Shown here: piece by piece, positions 54,017-58,654 of the stretch | How the letters are laid out: each line of letters opens with the position of its first letter | How positions within the stretch are numbered: the stretch's first letter is position 1 | Assembly: GCA_029777935.1 (NCBI GenBank) | Contig: JAKORH010000028.1 | Coordinates: forward strand, 1-58,654 | Length of the DNA: 58,654 nucleotides | Direction: 5' to 3' | DNA from: Pseudomonadota bacterium | GTDB taxonomy: Bacteria; Pseudomonadota; Gammaproteobacteria; Burkholderiales; Burkholderiaceae | The notes under the pieces: model-generated | Database searches by the model: none | What the model was told of the DNA's origin: nothing | The model's input: the letters and a program-made list of their open reading frames with translations, nothing else | Position numbers and translations under genes: made by a program

Positions 54017-55210
54017 TCAGTTCGCATCGAAATCCGCGCGGCGGCCGGCGAACAGCCACAGCGCGACGGCAGCGCATACGACGGTCGCCGCGCCGAAGCT
54101 GGCCGCGTAGCTGCCGCTGGCGCGCTGTGCCCAGCCGAACAGCGCGGGGCAAACCACGACGCCGACGAAGGTGAAGAACAGGCAGCCGCCGGTGGCGAGC
54201 CCCGCCTGCCCGGCCGGCGCCACGCGCGCGACCTCCGCCAGGTACACGCCGTTCCAGCCGATCGCGGTGGCGCCGAGCGCGGCCAGCACGACGAGCATCG
54301 CCGCGAACGGCCACGCGGACGTGAAGAGCGCCACCGCTCCGGAGAACGCCGCCATCAACGCGCCCAGCAGCGCCAGCGTCAGGTGCGGCGTGAGCCAGCG
54401 GTCGGCGAGCGCGCCCCACGCGATGCGCGCCGCCACGCCGCACACGCTGGCGGTGGTCAGCGCGAGTCCCGCGGCCACCAGCGACACGCCGAGTTCATCG
54501 GCGAGGTAGGCGACGATGAAGCCGGTGGTGCACATCTGCATGCCGGAATACACGAACGACACCGCCGCCACCGTGCGCAGCCGCGGCGTGGTCGCCACCA
54601 GCCGCAGGCCCGCCAGCAACTGCGCGAACGACACGCGCGCGCGCCGGTCGCGATCGGCATCGAGATCCGAACGCAGCGGCTGTGCGGCGAGCGCCACCGC
54701 CGCGCACAGCGCGGCGACGATCGCAAGCGCCACGCGCCAGCCGAACGCGACCGCGAGCGGCGGCACGATGATCCCTGCGAGCGCCATGCCGGCCGGCACG
54801 CCGGTCTGCTTGATCGAGAGCGTCAGCGCCATGTTGCGCGGCGAGGCCGTGCGCGCCAGCACGTGGCTGGAGGCCGGCGTGATCGGCCCGTAGCCGAGAC
54901 CGAGCAGCACGGCGGCGAGCGCCACCAGCGGCAGCGAAGCCGCGAGCGCCAGCACGAGCGCGACCGCGCACAAAACGAGCCCCCACTGCGACAGCCGGAT
55001 CGCGCCGGCCCGCAGCACCAGCCCGCCGCCGACGAGCGCCGCGACCGAGGCGCCGAGATACAGCGCCGACAGGTAGCTGCCGACCATCGAAGTCGGCACG
55101 GCGAGATCGCGCGCCACGACGGGCGCGATCGAGGGCAGCGCCAGCGCCGCCAGCGCGACCGCGATCTGGATCGCGGTCGTGATCGCGAGCGCGGCGGTCG
55201 CGCGCGTCAT
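54017..55210 (-). CDS. MFS transporter
   Basis: Twelve-helix major facilitator of 397 residues. MFS motif traces are GLVLRAGAIRLSQ between TM2 and TM3 and GPITPASSHVLARTASPRNM. A basic central loop (SDLDADRDRRARVS) links the halves. Substrate unknown; similar to CynX/NimT-like or drug:H+ antiporter families. ATG at 55210 was chosen because longer starts add a charged, non-membrane stretch. Confidence 0.9.
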   Translation of the reverse strand: MTRATAALAITTAIQIAVALAALALPSIAPVVARDLAVPTSMVGSYLSALYLGASVAALVGGGLVLRAGAIRLSQWGLVLCAVALVLALAASLPLVALAAVLLGLGYGPITPASSHVLARTASPRNMALTLSIKQTGVPAGMALAGIIVPPLAVAFGWRVALAIVAALCAAVALAAQPLRSDLDADRDRRARVSFAQLLAGLRLVATTPRLRTVAAVSFVYSGMQMCTTGFIVAYLADELGVSLVAAGLALTTASVCGVAARIAWGALADRWLTPHLTLALLGALMAAFSGAVALFTSAWPFAAMLVVLAALGATAIGWNGVYLAEVARVAPAGQAGLATGGCLFFTFVGVVVCPALFGWAQRASGSYAASFGAATVVCAAVALWLFAGRRADFDAN

Positions 55211-55292
55211 CGCGCTGCTGCCGGCCGCGTGCTCATGCGCATCGTGCCGAAGTGATTCCGTCCCCGCGCCCGGCGGTTTCGTCGCGTATCGC

Positions 55293-55320
55293 TTGCGGGC
55301 GCCATGCAGCGGCGTACATT
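55293..55320 (+). promoter_or_regulatory. candidate sigma-70 promoter of the small lipoprotein
   Basis: TTGCGG and TACATT are separated by 16 bases and lie 43 bases before the lipoprotein ATG at 55363, within a 152-base gap divergent from the MFS gene. Confidence 0.4.
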
Positions 55321-55362
55321 GAGCGGCATCGTGACGATCGCCTTGACCCGCGGGAGGACGCG

Positions 55363-55545
55363 ATGACACGTACGGGACTGCTGGTGGCTTTCGCGCTGCT
55401 CGCCTCTGGTTGCTCGACCCTGCCCATGCCGGCCGCGAACGACGACGTCGACAACGCGCAGGTCTCTGCGGTCGAGCGTGCCGCGCTCCATTCGGGCGTT
55501 TCGGTGTACTGGGTCAACTATCCGCGCCGGAAGACGCAGCAGTAA
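55363..55545 (+). CDS. small lipoprotein of unknown function
   Basis: Precursor of 60 residues with a lipobox (LLASGCSTLP), leaving about 40 mature residues (VERAALHSGVSVYWVNYPRRK). ATG at 55363 follows GGGAGGA at good spacing. Short lipoproteins with this VYWVNYP ending are found in Burkholderiales; function unknown. Confidence 0.78.
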   Translation: MTRTGLLVAFALLASGCSTLPMPAANDDVDNAQVSAVERAALHSGVSVYWVNYPRRKTQQ

Positions 55546-55553
55546 AGCGCGCA

Positions 55554-56084
55554 TCATCCGCCCTCGGCCAGTTGCTTCAGGTTGGCGAGGCCGGCCTCGA
55601 AGTCCTTGCCGACCAGCCGGTCCATGAACAGTCCGAACCAGCGGTTGACCGGGCCGGCGCCCATCTCGCCCTCGTTCGTCCAGCGTACCCGCACGCCGCC
55701 GCCGACCGGCGAGATCGTCAGCGCGCCGGTCGACGTCATGCCGAAATCGGGAAAGGCAAGCCGGTAGCCGATCCGCTCGCCGGGCACCGCCTCGGTGAAT
55801 TCCATCGCGCCGTTGCCCTCGGTTGCGCTTTGCCATGACCAGCGAGCGCCGGCACCGGAGTTCGGGCCGCCGTATTCGATCTTCATCGCCGGGTCGCGGC
55901 GGTTCCAGACTGTCCAGCGCTTCCACTCGGCCGGGGCGGCGAGCAGGGAATAAACGCGGGGCGCCGGGGCGTTGATGTCGACGGAGCGTTCGACGCGGAA
56001 ATGCGATGGCAGGGCGAGACTGACCGCCGCAAGCACCGCGACGACGATGACCAGACCGGCGATGATGCGAACGAGCCATTTCAC
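55554..56084 (-). CDS. SRPBCC-family protein with N-terminal membrane anchor
   Basis: Protein of 176 residues. One helix (IIAGLVIVVAVLAAVSLAL) precedes a START/polyketide-cyclase-like domain with FRVERSVDINAPAPRVYSLL, AEWKRWTVWNRRDPAM, GARWSWQS and VNRWFGLFMDRLVGKDFEAGLANLK. Such domains bind hydrophobic ligands. GTG at 56084 follows GGAGGCGG. Divergent from the next lipoprotein gene. Confidence 0.85.
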   Translation of the reverse strand: MKWLVRIIAGLVIVVAVLAAVSLALPSHFRVERSVDINAPAPRVYSLLAAPAEWKRWTVWNRRDPAMKIEYGGPNSGAGARWSWQSATEGNGAMEFTEAVPGERIGYRLAFPDFGMTSTGALTISPVGGGVRVRWTNEGEMGAGPVNRWFGLFMDRLVGKDFEAGLANLKQLAEGG

Positions 56085-56121
56085 TTCACCGCCTCCGCCC
56101 GTTTGCTGAAGGAGCGACAGT

Positions 56122-56646
56122 ATGCCGATACATCGATTGCACCGCCTGGCGGCCCGCGCGTTGGTGCTGGCCGCACTGCTCGCGCTGGCCGGTTGCGCCA
56201 CGCCCGACAAGGTCGCACCCGGAACGCCGGAAGCCGACGTGATCGCGCGCTTCGGCCGGCCCGCCGAGGTCTATCCGCTGCCGTCGCCGCCGGACGCGAA
56301 GCGACTGGCGTATCCGATCGGGCGCCTGAATCAGGAAACGTGGATGGTCGATGTGGACGCCAAGGGCCGCGTGCTGCGCGTGCAGCAGGTGATCTCGGCG
56401 CGCCACTTCGGCGAGGTGCGCGTCGACAAGGACGACACGACGACGGTCCGGCGCGAGTTCGGCCCGCCGTGGATGACGCGCAGGTACGCGCTGTCCGGGC
56501 TGACGGCATGGATGTACCCGTACCTCGAAGACCACTGGTGGAACTCGGAGATGTCGATCTATTTCGACTCGTCGGGCATCGTCAGGAAACTGGAGTCCGG
56601 TCCCGACCCGCGCTTCGTGGGCGGCGGCGATCGCAGCCCCATGTGA
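56122..56646 (+). CDS. lipoprotein, SmpA/BamE-like fold
   Basis: Protein of 174 residues with a lipobox (LLALAGCATPDK). Next comes a short BamE-like unit (GTPEADVIARFGRPAEVYPL) and a second similar unit (TTTVRREFGPPWMTRRYA). Rich in Trp/Tyr (LTAWMYPYLEDHWWNSEMSIYF). It probably sits in the outer membrane. Role unknown. ATG at 56122 follows GAAGGAG. Confidence 0.85.
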   Translation: MPIHRLHRLAARALVLAALLALAGCATPDKVAPGTPEADVIARFGRPAEVYPLPSPPDAKRLAYPIGRLNQETWMVDVDAKGRVLRVQQVISARHFGEVRVDKDDTTTVRREFGPPWMTRRYALSGLTAWMYPYLEDHWWNSEMSIYFDSSGIVRKLESGPDPRFVGGGDRSPM

Positions 56647-56721
56647 CGCGGGTGATGGCGATTCGTACCGGAAAAATCCCGATGGCCAGCGCGTCGATTC
56701 GCTCGCAACATTTTGTTCGCC

Positions 56722-56955
56722 ATGCGGACGCTGCAGGACCGCCTCGACCAGATCGCGCGCGAGCGAGCGGTGCTCGCGCTGCTGCAGGATCTCGCGGCGC
56801 GCGGGCTGCGCGAGGGCGACCCCGTCCGTCACGTGGACACCGGCGAGGTCGGCCCGTTGAACATCGCGCGCGACGGGGGCGAGCCGCGCACGGTGGTGGT
56901 TCTGCGCTCCGGCGCCAGCGCGGCGTTCGATCGCTGTTGGCGACGTGACGAATAA
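56722..56955 (+). CDS. small conserved protein of unknown function
   Basis: Protein of 77 residues with an N-terminal helix (TLQDRLDQIARERAVLALLQDLAARG) and a small beta-rich C-terminal part (VRHVDTGEVGPLNIARDGG, TVVVLRSGASAAFDRCWRR). ATG at 56722 is preferred to TTG at 56713. No family recognised. A GCGGCC...GGCCGC hairpin follows its stop near 56960. Confidence 0.6.
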   Translation: MRTLQDRLDQIARERAVLALLQDLAARGLREGDPVRHVDTGEVGPLNIARDGGEPRTVVVLRSGASAAFDRCWRRDE

Positions 56956-57009
56956 GCCTTTGCGGCCAGCCGGTTAGGCCGCCCGGCTCATGCAAAGCGC
57001 GAACCATCG

Positions 57010-57023
57010 TGGCAAACTTGCCA
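57010..57023. promoter_or_regulatory. TGGCAA-N2-TTGCCA dyad just before the HNH gene
   Basis: TGGCAA (57010-57015) and TTGCCA (57018-57023) are exact reverse complements and end one base before the ATG at 57025. There is no Shine-Dalgarno there. It could be an operator or a start-site-masking hairpin. Confidence 0.4.
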
Positions 57024-57024
57024 C

Positions 57025-57606
57025 ATGTTCGCCTTGGAGTCCTGGCCTCGAATCCTGATCGTCGACTCCCACGGCCAGCCGGTCCGTTGGGCGGTCCTGG
57101 CGCGCGCAGCGCGCTACCGTGCTGCCGGCAAGGTGATCACCGATCTGGGCGAGAACCTGTTCTCGATGACGGGCGGATTGCAGGAGTCGTCCGGGCAGCG
57201 CTCGGAGTTCGTCACCAGTTCGATCGTGATGATCCGCGGGCGGCACCGCATTCCGCTCGGCTATGCGCACGTCGGACTGACCAAGCACCGCCTGTTCGCA
57301 CGCGATCGCCAGATCTGCGGCTACTGCGGCGGGCAATTTGCCGAGGGCGACCTGACGGTCGAACACATCTTGCCTGTGTCGCGCGGCGGCCAGCACGACT
57401 GGACCAACGTCGTGACCGCCTGCCGCTCGTGCAACACGCGCAAGGGCAACCGCACGCCGGAAGAAGCGCACATGCCGCTGCTGTATGTGCCCTACCGCGT
57501 GTGCCGCAACGAAGGCTTCATCCTCAGCAACCGGCGCATTCTCGCCGACCAGATGGCGTTCCTCCAGGCCACGCTGCCGCGTCATTCCCGCTGGGCCGTC
57601 AACTGA
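57025..57606 (+). CDS. HNH endonuclease
   Basis: Protein of 193 residues. The HNH domain (about residues 88-150) has a zinc-binding CGYCGGQF...CRSCNTRKGN frame and the catalytic HILPVSRGGQHDWTN segment. The N-terminal 85 residues (LIVDSHGQPVRWAVLARAARYRAAGKV) are the conserved partner region of stand-alone HNH proteins in proteobacteria. No toxin, phage or restriction partner is near. Its biological role is unknown. Confidence 0.9.
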   Translation: MFALESWPRILIVDSHGQPVRWAVLARAARYRAAGKVITDLGENLFSMTGGLQESSGQRSEFVTSSIVMIRGRHRIPLGYAHVGLTKHRLFARDRQICGYCGGQFAEGDLTVEHILPVSRGGQHDWTNVVTACRSCNTRKGNRTPEEAHMPLLYVPYRVCRNEGFILSNRRILADQMAFLQATLPRHSRWAVN

Positions 57607-57609
57607 ACC

Positions 57610-58356
57610 TCAGTTTCTGAGCCAGTCGATCAGCGGCGCGGCCGCATGCACCGGCTCGGCGCGCGCGTACTCGTCATGCTTGAACGCGATCTGCACCGCG
57701 ACCGGCTGCAGCACGCAGCGATCGCCGTCCTCTTCCACCGCCCAGCAGGTCGCGCCTGAGACACCGTCGAGCGGCGGCGTATGCACTTCGACGCCGTCGA
57801 TGCGCGCCGCGACGCGGCGATAGGCGAGCCGCAGATCGCCTCCCGCGCCGATCGTCTGGCCGCGCGTGAACAGCACCAGCGGCCGCGCGTACATCACCTG
57901 TGCGTGGCGCCGCATCTGCGCGTACGGATAGCCGGCCACCGCCAGCGTGCGCGCCGAGGTCGGTGCGCGATCGACGCGCAGCGGCGCAACGCGCCAGCGC
58001 GCGAGCAGCGGCGCCGCCGCGCGCGGCGCCAGAGCGATGCACGCCAGATCGCGCGCCGGATGCTCGAGCACGCGCGGCTGCGCGGACCGCAGCCAGAAGA
58101 TCGCCTCGGGCGCGAGCGGCACGCCGAGATCGCCGACTGCCACGCCGTGCTCCAGCGCGTGCTTGCAGGTCAGCAGCAGCAGCAGCCCGTCGATCGCGAA
58201 CAGCGCGGCGGTGGCCAGCGGTTCTGGCCGGCCATCAAGGAGTCGCATCAGCGGCAGCACGCGCCGGGTCAGCGCCTGCGCGATCGCAAAGGCACGCGCA
58301 GGTGCGATGCCGGTGCCCAGATCGAGCGGGACGGTGTCGATCGACTGCCAGACCAT
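57610..58356 (-). CDS. probable trypsin-like (S1-fold) serine protease
   Basis: Protein of 248 residues not obvious by overall similarity. A catalytic triad can be read with chymotrypsin-like spacing: His66 in LLTCKHAL (like TAAH), Asp103 in ARDLACI (like DLAVI) and Ser200 in DGVSGATCW (like GMSGGP). Strands LAVAGYPYAQ and VLQPVAVQIAF fit the C-terminal barrel. No signal peptide is visible. ATG at 58356 is used. The call is my inference from motif spacing. Confidence 0.6.
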   Translation of the reverse strand: MVWQSIDTVPLDLGTGIAPARAFAIAQALTRRVLPLMRLLDGRPEPLATAALFAIDGLLLLLTCKHALEHGVAVGDLGVPLAPEAIFWLRSAQPRVLEHPARDLACIALAPRAAAPLLARWRVAPLRVDRAPTSARTLAVAGYPYAQMRRHAQVMYARPLVLFTRGQTIGAGGDLRLAYRRVAARIDGVEVHTPPLDGVSGATCWAVEEDGDRCVLQPVAVQIAFKHDEYARAEPVHAAAPLIDWLRN

Positions 58357-58490
58357 GATCAAGAGGCTATCGAGATTCCTGTCGGTAGGAAATCATCCCG
58401 TCGACGCGGTGTTGGTCAATCCACTCTTGCCAGCGATCAAGCACCGCGCGCACCCCTCTGCGAGCATCAGCGCGGCGGTCGACGAGATTG

Positions 58491-58569
58491 CCCCTCACCC
58501 CCACCCCTCTCCCGGAGGGAGAGGGGATTGCATCCCTCTCCTCCCGGGAGAGGGACCGAGGGTGAGGGG
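58491..58569. repeat. 79-base CCCCTCACCC/GGTGAGGGG inverted repeat
   Basis: Second full copy of the element at 49496-49573, with the same order of outer arms and two inner CCCTC/GAGGG hairpins and only a few base differences. It occupies the 254-base gap between the protease-like gene and the last gene; I saw nothing else in that gap. Confidence 0.9.
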
Positions 58570-58616
58570 AATCGGTGCCGCATCGACTTCCATCAATCCA
58601 GTTCGGGACCAAGACG

Positions 58617-58654
58617 ATGAAGAACATCGTGATCCTCGGCGCCGGCACCGCCGG
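58617..58654 (+). CDS. FAD/NAD(P)-dependent oxidoreductase, 5' end only
   Basis: The first 12 complete codons read MKNIVILGAGTA, and the next begins a Gly, giving the GXGXXG dinucleotide-binding start found in sulfide:quinone oxidoreductase-like flavoproteins. Cut off by the window edge, so the exact family cannot be given. Confidence 0.6.
   Translation, partial: MKNIVILGAGTA

Overview
The window is GC-rich and tightly packed, with many ATGA stop/start overlaps and Shine-Dalgarno-led genes. Gene content fits a high-GC betaproteobacterium, probably Burkholderiales-like: Burkholderiales-style acyl-CoA dehydrogenase and hydroxyacyl-CoA dehydrogenase, a LysR/DoxX/GST/LigB cluster, a HoxFUYH hydrogenase, and dispersed CCCTCACCC-type and GTCATCCCCGCGAAAGCGGG-type intergenic repeats. 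This assignment is inferred from gene families, not from a marker gene. I saw no rRNA, tRNA, CRISPR array, IS element or prophage.

Layout. 1-2.9 kb: beta-oxidation operon (TetR, acyl-CoA dehydrogenase, a hydroxyacyl-CoA dehydrogenase with an in-frame stop at the window edge). 3-6.1 kb: divergent LysR and DoxX/GST/LigB-dioxygenase cluster. 6.1-12.6 kb: housekeeping and stress genes (PdeM-like phosphoesterase, TraB/GumN, a Pat-like acyl-CoA synthetase/GNAT fusion, DksA-like protein, EamA exporter, outer-membrane protein). 12.7-14.4 kb: mtnA overlapping a FucA-like class II aldolase, which looks like a 5'-deoxynucleoside salvage (DHAP shunt) pair. 14.5-19.5 kb: an archaic Csu-type chaperone-usher pilus operon with an unusual 98-residue mini-subunit. 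19.5-24.2 kb: AraC regulator divergent from an acyl-CoA synthetase, SDR and acyl-CoA dehydrogenase operon.

24.2-36.3 kb is the energy and sulfur core, all on the minus strand. It begins with a sulfide:quinone oxidoreductase operon (sqr, DUF302, membrane-fusion protein, RND pump, DUF2892 and a CsoR-family repressor). Two ATAC-N8-GTAT, G-tract operators lie in front of sqr and of the pump genes. Eighty bases downstream follows hoxF-hoxU-hoxY-hoxH-hoxW for a group 3d NAD-linked [NiFe] hydrogenase, with a perfect 26-bp inverted repeat between hoxY and hoxH. Together these suggest disposal or use of sulfide and H2 with coordinated regulation.

36.3-40.3 kb: a CYTH-CHAD protein, a membrane protein, and cytochrome b561 with two YceI proteins. 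40.3-53.2 kb is a copper/silver island: CopA-type P-ATPase with a MerR-family regulator and a canonical 20-bp-spacer promoter, a Met/Gly-rich Spy-like protein, an orphan LanC-like enzyme, a small Cys/His protein, DUF411 and cusCBAF. It carries several repeat tracts, including a 4x7-bp repeat inside the first codons of cusB. 53.2-58.7 kb: hypothetical proteins, an MFS transporter, lipoproteins, an SRPBCC protein, an HNH endonuclease, a probable trypsin-fold serine protease and the start of a flavin/NAD oxidoreductase.

The most unusual items are the sulfide-linked RND operon with its atypical CsoR-like sensor, the LanC-like enzyme among copper genes, the mini-pilin, the mtnA/aldolase pair and the repeat tract in cusB.
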